A DNA stretch of 64,000 bases, taken from Bradyrhizobium sp. CB82. Lineage in GTDB: Bacteria > Pseudomonadota > Alphaproteobacteria > Rhizobiales > Xanthobacteraceae. The notes under the pieces are model-generated. The model was not told the origin of the DNA and searched no databases. It saw nothing but the letters and a program-made list of their open reading frames with translations. The position numbers and the translations under genes were made by a program. The stretch's first letter is position 1; every line of letters starts with the position of its first letter. The DNA is taken from contig NZ_CP121651.1 in assembly GCF_029714405.1 (NCBI RefSeq), forward strand, positions 496,001 to 560,000, in the 5' to 3' direction. Shown here in pieces: positions 1-8,086 of this stretch.

Positions 1-219
1 CGATCGTGATCCGCTATCGACGGCAAGGATCGTTGCGTTCGGTAGGGGCAGCCGGCGTCGGCCGACAACGGCTCGCAGGCCCCGCTGCACAAACGGAGCG
101 GCCCCATCCGCTGCGCTGGTCAAGTCGTCGGCAAGAATGCCGATTGTGGATTGGCCATTGGTTCGCATGGGTCAATTATGCAAACCCAAGTCCAGCGCAA
201 AAAGCGTTAGTTTCTGCGT
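1..219. other. Intergenic, no gene seen
   Basis: No reading frame here has a convincing start, ribosome binding site or family resemblance. It is the region upstream of the LysR gene and may carry its promoter, but no clear -35/-10 pair was identified. Confidence 0.5.
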
Positions 220-222
220 ATG

Positions 223-245
223 ATTGGTGATATTATATCACCAAT
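223..245. promoter_or_regulatory. Perfect 23-bp palindrome over the LysR start codon
   Basis: The half-site ATTGGTGATAT is followed by one base and then its exact reverse complement. The right half overlaps the ATG at 244. LysR-type regulators commonly bind dyad sites near their own promoters, so an autoregulatory operator is a reasonable inference. If translation instead starts at the ATG at 220, the palindrome would be coding. Confidence 0.55.
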
Positions 246-1119
246 GAAGCGGTCAGAAGTACCTTCCCTGGACGACTTACGTGCGTTCGAGGCCACAGCT
301 CGCCTCGGGTCTGTCCGCTTGGCCGCAGACAGCCTCGCCTTGACCCACGGGGCCGTGAGCCGCCGCATCATCAAGCTGTCCGAAGACCTTGGCTTCAAAC
401 TCTTCGAAAAAAGCGGGCGTGGCTTGCGCCTCACCGCCGCGGGAGAGGCGCTCAACATCACGCTCAGCCGGTTCTTCACCGAGTTGGCGACAACCGTTGA
501 GAGCTTGCGTGCTGCCAACGCTCGGCAAAATTCCCTCGTTCTCTCATGCGAGCCTTCAGTGGCAATGCGCTGGCTTATTCCGAGACTTGCGAACTTTCAG
601 GCCATCCATCCTGACATCGCTCTCCATCTCTCTGTCGCCGGAGGCCCTGTGGAGTTTCGCCGCGACAGGATCGATCTCGCCATACGCCGGCTCGACTTTG
701 CACTTCCAGATGCCTGGCATGTCCGGCGCCTTTTTCCTGAAAAGGTAGGACCCGTCATGAGTCCTCAACTCGCGTCGGCGTTCGCTTCCGGGGCGTACAT
801 CGCCTTGGGATCAAAGACCCGGCCGGACGCCTGGTCGCGCTGGCTTTCCGTCCATCCGTCAGTGCGGCGCCCCACGGAGATTCGCTTCTACGATCACCAT
901 TTCCTCATCGTCGAAGCCGCATCGGCCGGATTGGGTGTTGCCCTCAGCCCGTGGGTCCTTGCTACCGACGACATCGATAGAGGGCGGCTCACCGCACCTG
1001 CCGGTTTCGATCCCGATGAAAGCCACTACGGGCTTATCTGGACAGGAGAACCTGATCTGTCGGGAGCAGCACGCCATCTTGGTCAATGGCTGCAAGAACA
1101 GTGCAAGAGCTTCATTTAA
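244..1119 (+). CDS. LysR family transcriptional regulator (GcvA-like)
   Basis: This is a protein of about 291 residues with the LysR layout: an N-terminal helix-turn-helix (roughly residues 6-65, including SLALTHGAVSRRI and GRGLRLTAAGEAL) and a C-terminal effector-binding domain from about residue 90. Length is normal for the family. An in-frame ATG lies at 220, but the ATG at 244 gives the usual N-terminus (MKRSEVPSLDDLRAFEA) and leaves the palindrome at 223-245 as a probable operator. It converges on the decayed aldehyde dehydrogenase (36 bp between ends). A divergent target gene is not visible, so the regulon and effector are unknown. Confidence 0.85.
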   Translation: MKRSEVPSLDDLRAFEATARLGSVRLAADSLALTHGAVSRRIIKLSEDLGFKLFEKSGRGLRLTAAGEALNITLSRFFTELATTVESLRAANARQNSLVLSCEPSVAMRWLIPRLANFQAIHPDIALHLSVAGGPVEFRRDRIDLAIRRLDFALPDAWHVRRLFPEKVGPVMSPQLASAFASGAYIALGSKTRPDAWSRWLSVHPSVRRPTEIRFYDHHFLIVEAASAGLGVALSPWVLATDDIDRGRLTAPAGFDPDESHYGLIWTGEPDLSGAARHLGQWLQEQCKSFI

Positions 1120-1155
1120 AGCACGATGCTGCAGCTTTTCGGAGCCGATATTGAG

Positions 1156-2258
1156 CTAACGGTAGAATCCGAGAACTGCCTTGGTCTCGAGATACTCCTC
1201 CATGCCCTCGATGCCGTATTCGCGGCCGTTGCCGGAGCGCTTGTAGCCGCCAAAGGGAGCATTGGCGTCCCAGTCGGGATAGTTGAGATGCACTTGCCCC
1301 GACTGGATCTGACGGGCGACTACGCGCACCGTCTCCATATCAGTGCCTTGTACATGGGCGCCGAGACCGTAGACGGTGTCGTTGGCAATCTCGATCGCCT
1401 CCTCCACGGTGTCGTAGGGAATGATCGACAATACTGGACCGAAGATCTCCTCCTGCGCGATCCTCATGCCGCGACGGACATTGGAGAAGATCGTCGGCCG
1501 CGCATAGAGGCCAATCTGAAGGTCGTCGGGCCGCCCCGCCCGCCGGTGACGAGCTTGGCGCCTTCCTTCAGCCCGACATCGATCATCGTCTGCACGCGCT
1601 CGAACTGCGGCCGGTTGGCAATCGGGCCATGGGTCGTGCTTTCCGCAAGGGGATCGCCGACCACCAATTCAGAAGCGGCCGCCGCCGCCAGGATCTCGAC
1701 CTCCTCCATTTGTGAGCGGGACACAAGCATGCGCGTGGGTGCGCTGCAGGATTGGCCGAGATTGCGGAAGGCGGCGCCGACGCCGAGCGGAACAGCACGG
1801 CTGAGATCGGCGTCCGGCAAAATAATGTTCGGCGACTTGCCGCCGAGCTCTTGGGCGACGCGCTTGACGGTGGGCGCGGCCTGCGCGACGAGAACGCCAG
1901 CGCGCGTCGAGCCAGTAATCGAGATCATGTCCACCTGCGGATGCGACGCCAGACGAGCGCCCACGATCGGACCTGTTCCATTGACGAGGTTGAAGACGCC
2001 GGGCGGACATCACCTCGGCGAATAACAAGGCGCTCAGGGGCGACAATTCACTCGGCTTCAACACCACTGTGCAACCGGCCGCGAGTGCGGGGCCGCTGTG
2101 ATCTGGTAGAGAGGCCAGTTCCAGGGGGTGATGAGACCGCAGACACCGATCGCATCGCGCATGATTGCGGTGCTGCCGCGCGCGGCGATGAACGGATAGT
2201 TCGCGAGATTGTCGCGGGCGACACGGAGATGTTCGGCGGCCAGCGGCACCTGGCCGGC
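1156..2258 (-). pseudogene. Aldehyde dehydrogenase, truncated and frameshifted
   Basis: Pieces of one NAD(P)-dependent aldehyde dehydrogenase lie in three frames. The N-proximal piece contains GVCGLITPWNWPLYQIT; then GCTVVLKPSELSPLSALLF in another frame; then ISITGSTRAG, KSPNIILPDADLS and the catalytic-cysteine region NLGQSCSAPTRM; finally EEIFGPVLSIIPYDTVEEA and the C-terminus FGGYKRSGNGREYG. Reading-frame breaks fall near 2105, 2010 and 1490. About the first 95 residues are missing: upstream the frame runs directly into the N-terminus of an IS110 transposase. The active-site cysteine survives but no full-length enzyme can be made. Confidence 0.9.
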
Positions 2259-2406
2259 TGCAACGCCATGCACTTGAAAGACCGACTTGGCGATATCCAG
2301 GCCGATTGTCGCAATTGACTGCATAGCTTGCTCCTCCGAATCGTGGGAGCCTCAAACGGCGCCCACTCCTTGGCACATTCGATGCCGGGAGCGGGCGTCG
2401 TCCACA
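2259..2406 (-). mobile_element. Left-end remnant of an IS110 element (type B)
   Basis: This holds the terminal repeat GCGGGCGTCGTCCACA (2391-2406), the leader, and the first ~23 transposase codons (start at 2324, MQSIATIGLDIAKSVFQVHG), closely matching the intact type-B element at 23869-25241. The rest of the element is gone and the frame fuses to aldehyde dehydrogenase codons. The terminal repeat is immediately followed by a type-A IS110 element. Confidence 0.8.
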
Positions 2407-2540
2407 TGGGGTAATCGCGGGAGCGAGTCGCCCCTGAGTCAGTCCCAACCGACAATGGAAGCTGGTGGCTGTTCCCCGATAGGATGGAAATACGGGCTCA
2501 CGACTGGACGCCGGGCCCAAGCATCGAATGGAGAACAGCC

Positions 2541-3566
2541 ATGGAAGAGTATATTGGTCTCGACGTGTCGATGAAAGAGACGGCAGTCTCGATCCGCCGA
2601 GCAGGTGAACGGATCTGGCGCGGCAAGTGCGCATCTGATCCCAGCATCGTCGCCGAGCTCATCCGCAAACGGGCGCCATCCGTGAAACGCGTGGTATTCG
2701 AGACCGGACCGCTGTCGGTATGGTTCTATCATTCTCTGCGCACCGAAGGGTTGCCGGCGATCTGCATCGATGCGCGCCATGCTAAAGCGGCGCTCGATAT
2801 GGCAACGAATAAGACGGACGCGAACGACGCCGATGGTCTGGCGCAGCTCGCGGAAGTCGGGTTCTTTCGTGAGGTGCGTGTGAAGGGCTTCGACAGCATG
2901 CTGACCCGCACGCTTGTCGCAGCGCGGACGCGCCTGGTCCGAATCACTACCGAGCTTTCCAGCCAGATCCGCGGCGTCATGAAAACCTTCGGTCTGCTCG
3001 TTCCCGCCGGAAAGGGAAGCACCTTCGAGAAGAATGTGCGGAGCCTTCTAGCCGACCAGGACGGACTTGCATCCATCGTGCTGCCGATGCTGGAAGCCTG
3101 GCGTGGCATTCGCCTCCGCGCCGCCGAACTCGGACGCCAATTGGTGCGGGACGCGCGCCAGAGTCAGGCTTGCCGCATCCTCATGTCGATTCCTGGCATC
3201 GGTGCCATCACCGCAACCTCCTTTACCACCGCTATTGAGGAGCCTGACAACTTCAGGAAGTCCCGATCTGTCGGTGCGTGGATCGGGCTAACAACGCGCC
3301 GCTACCAATCCGGAGAAGTCGATTATGACGGCCATATATCCCGACGTGGCGACCACAATTTGCGAGGGCTTCTCTACGAAGCGGCGGCGGTCATTCTGAC
3401 GCGCAGCTCAACTCACAGCACGCTGCGCACGTGGGGTCTGCAGCTCCGGGAGAGGATCGGCTTCAAAAGAGCTGCCGTGGCTGTGGCCCGCAAACTGGCG
3501 GTAATAATGCATACGATGCTTAAGACCGGCGAGCTGTTTAACCCGAATGCCGGAGCCGCCGCATAA
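2541..3566 (+). CDS. IS110-family DEDD transposase (type A, copy 1)
   Basis: This 341-residue protein has the IS110 layout: an N-terminal RuvC-like DEDD domain (GLDVSMKETAVS, VVFETGP, DARHAK, NKTDANDADGLA) and a C-terminal Transposase_20 domain with SIPGIGAITATSF and SVGAWIGLTTRRYQSGE. The ATG at 2541 is preferred over an upstream in-frame start at 2484 because GGAGA lies just before it and this start gives the usual MEEYIGLDVS N-terminus. It differs from copies 2 and 3 at only a few residues (for example SSQIRG versus SNQIRG) and looks intact. Confidence 0.92.
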   Translation: MEEYIGLDVSMKETAVSIRRAGERIWRGKCASDPSIVAELIRKRAPSVKRVVFETGPLSVWFYHSLRTEGLPAICIDARHAKAALDMATNKTDANDADGLAQLAEVGFFREVRVKGFDSMLTRTLVAARTRLVRITTELSSQIRGVMKTFGLLVPAGKGSTFEKNVRSLLADQDGLASIVLPMLEAWRGIRLRAAELGRQLVRDARQSQACRILMSIPGIGAITATSFTTAIEEPDNFRKSRSVGAWIGLTTRRYQSGEVDYDGHISRRGDHNLRGLLYEAAAVILTRSSTHSTLRTWGLQLRERIGFKRAAVAVARKLAVIMHTMLKTGELFNPNAGAAA

Positions 3567-3800
3567 GTCCCGATCGCGTTCGGAACCCGAACGCCTAAGG
3601 CGTCCCTGCCGGGACGTGAGCCGAGCCATTCCGCTGATGCTGTTGCATTGCTGACTCAGCAAAGCGCGTCGTCCACATTGAAGGCTCGTCCCGCGAAGCT
3701 CCATCATGCGGCGGCTGATGCCGACCGCGAAGACAACCATGCACCCGGCAGTGTCTCCTCAGGGATTATATGCTTGACGTCCCGGCAGCGATTAGACAAC
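3567..3800 (+). ncRNA. Candidate IS110 guide (bridge/seek) RNA region
   Basis: The 3' non-coding part of type-A copy 1 contains closely spaced hairpins: an 8-bp stem GCGTTCGG/CCGAACGC at 3576-3594, then CGTCCC/GGGACG with a TGCC loop at 3601-3616. The second hairpin recurs in the same place in the unrelated-by-sequence type-C element (37116-37129). IS1111-subgroup elements are known to encode a target-choosing RNA next to the transposase. Assignment here is inference from position and structure. Confidence 0.4.
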
Positions 3801-3846
3801 AGCATCAACTGCGGACTCATGCAGCGCAACAGACGTTCGATTCCGG

Positions 3847-5082
3847 CTATTCAAAGCGCAATGCTGCAATCGGATCGAGCCGCGCAGCCTTGTGCGCCGG
3901 ATAGAGTCCGAACGAAATGCCGACAAACCCTGCGAATACACAAGCCAGCATGATAGCCCACGGGCTGATGAGAACGGGCCAACCGGCATTCCATGCGATC
4001 GCGACGGCGGCGACGGCTCCCAGCACTGCTCCTGCGATCCCTCCGATCAATGAAAGTATCAAGGCTTCGATCAGGAACTGCCATCGGATATCGCGGCGAC
4101 TGGCGCCGACCGCCATCCGCAGCCCGATTTCGCGGGTCCGTTCGGTTACCGAGACCAGCATGATGTTCATGATGCTGATGCCGCCGACGACCAGCGAAAC
4201 CGCTGCCACTGCGATCAACAAGATTCCGAGAGTCCGTACCGCTGCCCCACGTGCGGTCAACAGGTCCGCTGGATTCTCAATACTAAAATCGCTGGGAGCA
4301 TCGCCGCGAATATGATGGCGCTGTCGGAGCAGCTCCGCGATTTCGCGTTCGATTTCCGACTTGTCGCTCGCATCGGACATCTTGATCGAGATGAAATCCA
4401 GGGCTTCGCGGGTAGTGCCGTGCACGGCACCGAGGACGCGGCTCTTTGCGGTCGAAAGAGGAATGAATACGTCGTCGTCCTGACTGCGTCCGGCTGCGCC
4501 CAATCCTTTTTTGTCGAGAACGCCGATGACCGTGAAAGGCACGTTGCCAATTCGAAACATCTCTCCGACCCTTGCATGCCCATCAAATAGCTCATCGACG
4601 ATCACCGACCCCACGATCGCGACTTTGGCGCCGGAAGCGGTCTCGTCGCCCGTAAATAATCGCCCCTCGGTCACTTGCCACTCGCGGGCGATCAGATAAT
4701 CGGTATTTATTCCAGCCACCAGCGTCACCCAGTTCTTATTGAGGGCGACGAGCGGCATCGACCGCGACAGCAGGGGGGCGGCAACCTGCACGTCTGCCAG
4801 TTCACGGCGGATCGCCGCGGCGTCCTCTTCGATGAGGGTAGGCTGTGTTCCGGACTCAAGCCTTGCTCCGCCAGCATTGCGCGCTCCGGGCAAGACCAGC
4901 AGGAGGTTGGCTCCCAAGGTGCGGATCTTTTCCGAGACCTCCGCTTGTGCGCCCGTTCCCACCGACACCATGCAAACCACGGCCGCGACGCCAACGATGA
5001 TTCCAAGCGCAGTCAAGGCGCTGCGCAGCTTGTTCGCGCGAAGCGCGCGTCCCGCAATGCGAAGATCTTCCACGGGGCTCAT
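3847..5082 (-). CDS. MacB-like ABC transporter permease
   Basis: About 411 residues in the FtsX/MacB-permease family: one N-terminal membrane segment (ALTALGIIVGVAAVVCMVSV), a large periplasmic domain, and three C-terminal segments (from TLGILLIAVAAVSLVVGG onward), including the motif NIMLVSVTERTREIGLRMA. The ATG at 5082 overlaps the stop of the upstream ATPase gene as ATGA, which supports this start over one 15 codons upstream. With the ATPase and the adaptor it forms a tripartite-type export operon read 6974 to 3847. Its 3' end lies 47 bp from IS110 copy 1 but is intact. The substrate is unknown; macrolides, peptides and siderophores are known for relatives. Confidence 0.88.
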   Translation of the reverse strand: MSPVEDLRIAGRALRANKLRSALTALGIIVGVAAVVCMVSVGTGAQAEVSEKIRTLGANLLLVLPGARNAGGARLESGTQPTLIEEDAAAIRRELADVQVAAPLLSRSMPLVALNKNWVTLVAGINTDYLIAREWQVTEGRLFTGDETASGAKVAIVGSVIVDELFDGHARVGEMFRIGNVPFTVIGVLDKKGLGAAGRSQDDDVFIPLSTAKSRVLGAVHGTTREALDFISIKMSDASDKSEIEREIAELLRQRHHIRGDAPSDFSIENPADLLTARGAAVRTLGILLIAVAAVSLVVGGISIMNIMLVSVTERTREIGLRMAVGASRRDIRWQFLIEALILSLIGGIAGAVLGAVAAVAIAWNAGWPVLISPWAIMLACVFAGFVGISFGLYPAHKAARLDPIAALRFE

Positions 5083-5810
5083 GAAGAAGAACCCAAGCCG
5101 ATGGCGCTTGAGGGCGCGCGTTCGCACGCTGCTCCATCGTCGTCGATAATTCGTCCATCATGCATGGTGATTCGTCGCTGCGCACGACCGGCAACCTCAG
5201 TAGCGTGCGTTACCACGATGAGGGTGCGACCGTCGCGATGCAGGTCGTCGAACAGAGATAGGATCTCCTCGCTCGTGGTGCTGTCCAGTGAACCCGTCGG
5301 CTCGTCAGCGAGGATGACGGCCGGATCGTTGACCATGGCGCGGGCGATCACAACCCGCTGCTGTTCTCCCCCTGAAAGTTGGTTCGGCCAATGATGACTA
5401 CGGTCGGCCAAACCAACACGCGCGAGTGCATCCATCGCCGCACGGCGGCGTCTCAGGCGCGGCACGGACGCGTAGACGAGAGGTAACTCGACATTTTCCA
5501 GCGCGGTCGCCCGCGGCAGAAGCGCCGGCAATTGGAACACGAAGCCGATGTCTCGGCTCCTGATGGTCGCCCGCCCCGCCACGCTCAGTTGCGCGACGTC
5601 GCGTCCTTTCAAGGCGTACTCGCCCGAATCCGGCCGATCCAGCAGACCGAGGAGGTTCATGAGGGTGGACTTCCCCGAACCCGAGCGGCCTCGGATCGCG
5701 ACGAACTCGCCAACCGCAATCGAGAGCGATACATTGGATACCGCAGCGATAACAGCTCCTCCGGATGAGTATTGCTTCGAGAGACCAACGGTCCGGACCA
5801 GCGGCGGCAT
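5079..5810 (-). CDS. MacB/LolD-like ABC transporter ATPase
   Basis: This 243-residue ATPase has a complete nucleotide-binding set: Walker A GRSGSGKST (41-49), the signature LSGGEQQR from about 144, Walker B VILADEPTG (165-173) and the switch histidine near 202. It belongs to the LolD/MacB N-domain group that works with FtsX-like permeases. It starts 15 bp after the adaptor gene stop and overlaps the permease start by 4 bp, so translation is probably coupled. The C-terminal tail is somewhat longer than usual. Confidence 0.9.
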   Translation of the reverse strand: MPPLVRTVGLSKQYSSGGAVIAAVSNVSLSIAVGEFVAIRGRSGSGKSTLMNLLGLLDRPDSGEYALKGRDVAQLSVAGRATIRSRDIGFVFQLPALLPRATALENVELPLVYASVPRLRRRRAAMDALARVGLADRSHHWPNQLSGGEQQRVVIARAMVNDPAVILADEPTGSLDSTTSEEILSLFDDLHRDGRTLIVVTHATEVAGRAQRRITMHDGRIIDDDGAACERAPSSAIGLGSSS

Positions 5811-5825
5811 CTTAAGAATCCGATC

Positions 5826-6974
5826 TCAGAATCCGAGGCGAACCCCGAAGTAGCGCTTCGGGGTCTGCGTACTGGCAACCCCGATGATCAGCTGCCGGCC
5901 CTCGGCGAGCTGGCCTTCTAGAAGTTCGGCACCATTGTCGTCCGTCGCACCCAACTTGACAGCGATCGGGCTGGGTTGCCCGTCATCGCCCACCGCCCAG
6001 ACCGTCGCGAGTGCCTTTGGGGAAGCCGCTTCGGTCTGACTCCGGCGAGCGGATCGAGAACCGGCGTCCGCCGGCTGGAAACGCAGCGCCTGGCCGGGAA
6101 TTTTGAGCACCTCACCAGTATCGGCCTCGTCAATCTTGCCATGCACCTCCATCTCACGCAGATCGTTCGCGATCTTGAACAACGTCTTGGCTTCGAGGCT
6201 GACGGCAACCGTTTGTCCCGGATTGACATCCCGATTGATGATGATTCCGTCGATCGGCGCGCGAAGCACGGTACGATCAAGGTCGAGCTGCGCCTGATCG
6301 AGGGCCGCCTGCTTCTGCTCGACAACAGCCTGTGCATTCTCGAGATTGGCCTCAGCCATTAGCCGTTCTGCTTCCGCGATCGCAATGGCCTCGGTCTTCA
6401 TCTGGATCTGATCAAGGGAGGCGCGCAGGTCGGCAGCTCCCACATCACGCAGGGCCCGCGCCTGGGTTAAGTCGCGCTCGGTTCCGGCTCCGGTACGCGC
6501 CAATACCACCTTTCGCAGGAACTCCCTCTCGACCTCGTCCTGCCGCGCCTTATTCGCGGTCGATTGCTCCTCCGCCAGTTTTTCAGCCGTCTGCGCATTC
6601 GCGACCGCGACCTTCGCTCGTTCAAGTGCCGCCTTTTGCACCTCGGCAGTCGCTTTCGCCACTTTAAGGACCGCTTTCGCCTCGTTGACTCGGGCGGCAA
6701 AGATTTCTGGATCGATTTGCGCAATCGGCTGCCCAGCCGTTACAGCATCGTTGAAACTAACGAACACTTGCGCGATTCGCCCCGACAGTTGCGAGCTGAC
6801 ATCGACGCTTACGACCGCCTCGAGGGTGCCGCTCGCCGTGACCAACGTAGCGATGCTGCCGCGTTCGACTGGGGCAGTGAGGAAGGTCGGGACCGAGGTT
6901 TCGTGGCTGTGGCTATAGGTGTAACCCAACCCGACTATGGACCCGCAAAACAGAGCGGCAACGGCGAAACGCAT
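5826..6974 (-). CDS. HlyD/MacA-like periplasmic adaptor, probable internal deletion
   Basis: This 382-residue adaptor has an N-terminal signal anchor (MRFAVAALFCGSIVGLGYTY), a lipoyl/barrel-sandwich half (VSSQLSGRIAQVFVSFND), a long alanine-rich coiled-coil hairpin (about 105-225) and the second lipoyl half (TVLRAPIDGIIINRDVNPG). After KIDEADTGEV the sequence goes straight to LKIPGQALRFQP. In MacA-type proteins roughly 60-70 residues of beta-barrel normally lie between these motifs, so an in-frame deletion is inferred; the C-terminal membrane-proximal domain remains. First gene of the export operon. The gene is open, but function is uncertain. Confidence 0.82.
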   Translation of the reverse strand: MRFAVAALFCGSIVGLGYTYSHSHETSVPTFLTAPVERGSIATLVTASGTLEAVVSVDVSSQLSGRIAQVFVSFNDAVTAGQPIAQIDPEIFAARVNEAKAVLKVAKATAEVQKAALERAKVAVANAQTAEKLAEEQSTANKARQDEVEREFLRKVVLARTGAGTERDLTQARALRDVGAADLRASLDQIQMKTEAIAIAEAERLMAEANLENAQAVVEQKQAALDQAQLDLDRTVLRAPIDGIIINRDVNPGQTVAVSLEAKTLFKIANDLREMEVHGKIDEADTGEVLKIPGQALRFQPADAGSRSARRSQTEAASPKALATVWAVGDDGQPSPIAVKLGATDDNGAELLEGQLAEGRQLIIGVASTQTPKRYFGVRLGF

Positions 6975-7339
6975 GTGTGGCTATCATCCTGATCACTAAC
7001 CGCTTGAAGCAATCCCAAGAAGCGGATCGGTTCATTCAACCCGAACATGTCCGCTAGACAGCGCGTAGAAAGCTGCTGCCTCCCAACGCCGGTCGGTCCC
7101 GGGAAACAGCAACACTTATTTCTCGAAGACCCCGACGACCAATGGGGCCGAGGGGCCGAGGGGGCCCCCGCACTCAAGGCCGAAACACCGCCCCTATGCA
7201 TTCTGCGGTGTGTCGTGACCTACGAGTAAGCGACGTCCTACTCAGAGGCCGATGGCGCGGCACCGCGGCTTGGACCGAAGCGCTCGCGGGCTAGACGCCT
7301 TTCAAAAGCCGCCCCCTCCCGTGTCGGGCGGTGCCGCGC
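6975..7339. other. Intergenic, no gene seen
   Basis: About 365 bp between the adaptor gene start and the end of the small secreted protein gene. No frame has a good start or family match. It presumably contains the promoter of the export operon, not resolved by eye. Confidence 0.4.
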
Positions 7340-7660
7340 TTACGGCAGTTGCTGGAAGCAGGCGTTGTCGTACTGGGAGTTGGCTTTTGAATTGGCCCCT
7401 GAGTTTCCTGCACCGGATCCAGCGTACACTTTGCTTGGCGTAGGGTTGCCTAGAGTAGGGAACGGGGAGTTGGCGTTGAGGCTGTCGACCTGCCCCGGAG
7501 GACTAGCTTGCGCGCCACCGCACGATGCAACACCGGCGCCACCTGTACCATTCTGGCCTTTGGTCCCTAATACCCTATGGGCGTCCGTGGCGAAGACCGC
7601 CCCCGCCGAGGATACCAGCAGGCAGGCGCCAATAATAAGCGAAGTTGTCGGGTGTTTCAT
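7340..7660 (-). CDS. Small secreted hypothetical protein
   Basis: About 106 residues, with an N-terminal signal peptide (MKHPTTSLIIGACLLVSSAG, likely cleavage after AVFA) and a mature part rich in Gly, Ser and Asn. The tail SQYDNACFQQ is of a type I associate with short exported Bradyrhizobium proteins. The ATG at 7660 is chosen because AAGGGGAG stands 8-9 bp ahead; an in-frame ATG 11 codons upstream lacks such a site. Two cysteines are in the mature part. No function is known. It stands alone. Confidence 0.65.
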   Translation of the reverse strand: MKHPTTSLIIGACLLVSSAGAVFATDAHRVLGTKGQNGTGGAGVASCGGAQASPPGQVDSLNANSPFPTLGNPTPSKVYAGSGAGNSGANSKANSQYDNACFQQLP

Positions 7661-8015
7661 CTGGACACTCCCCTTCAAGGTTAGGTTGCGCATTGAAAAA
7701 ATCGCGTAGAGAGTTTCCGACAGATAGTTCCAGCATATTCATTGATCGTCCGCTGGTGGGACGCAGTTGCCGATAGCAAACACCACACGGGCGCAAATCA
7801 TCCGGAACGATCCAAATTTTCTTGGATCACGTCCTCTCCGGCGATTTCAAATGACAACGGTGACAGATTCTGACAGCGAAGTTAGCGTTACCATATGGCA
7901 CCTCGCCAGAGCGCAGTGGAGATGCCAGGCCCTGCAGCGAATGATGAGAATAGCACATCTCGCTGCGGCAGGCCGTGCTGCGCTGCGGGCTTTCAAACCG
8001 CCCCGTGTCTGTTCA
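7661..8015. other. Intergenic, no gene seen
   Basis: AT-richer stretch upstream of the secreted-protein gene, up to the end of the interrupted IS1182-type element. No supported gene or RNA was found. Confidence 0.4.
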
Positions 8016-8086
8016 GGGTCTTGGCCGCGTGAAAACGTTTCAATGCGGGGGGCGCCGCTTTGAACAGCCCCATGGGGTTCCGGATT

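Larger units (their letters stand above)
2405..3800 (+). mobile_element. IS110-family element type A, copy 1
   Basis: About 1.4 kb, repeated almost identically at 22477-23870 and 31156-32549. The limits come from comparing the three copies: identity runs from the CATGGGGTAATCGC side to ...GCGATTAGACAAC. The subterminal motif TAATCGC occurs in inverted orientation at both ends, as in the IS1111 subgroup of IS110. It encodes one transposase and has about 230 bp of structured non-coding DNA at its 3' end. Confidence 0.85.

Noticed and set aside
1126-2318. Plus-strand frames across the aldehyde dehydrogenase remnant
   Set aside because: They are antisense to clear dehydrogenase motifs and contain none of their own.
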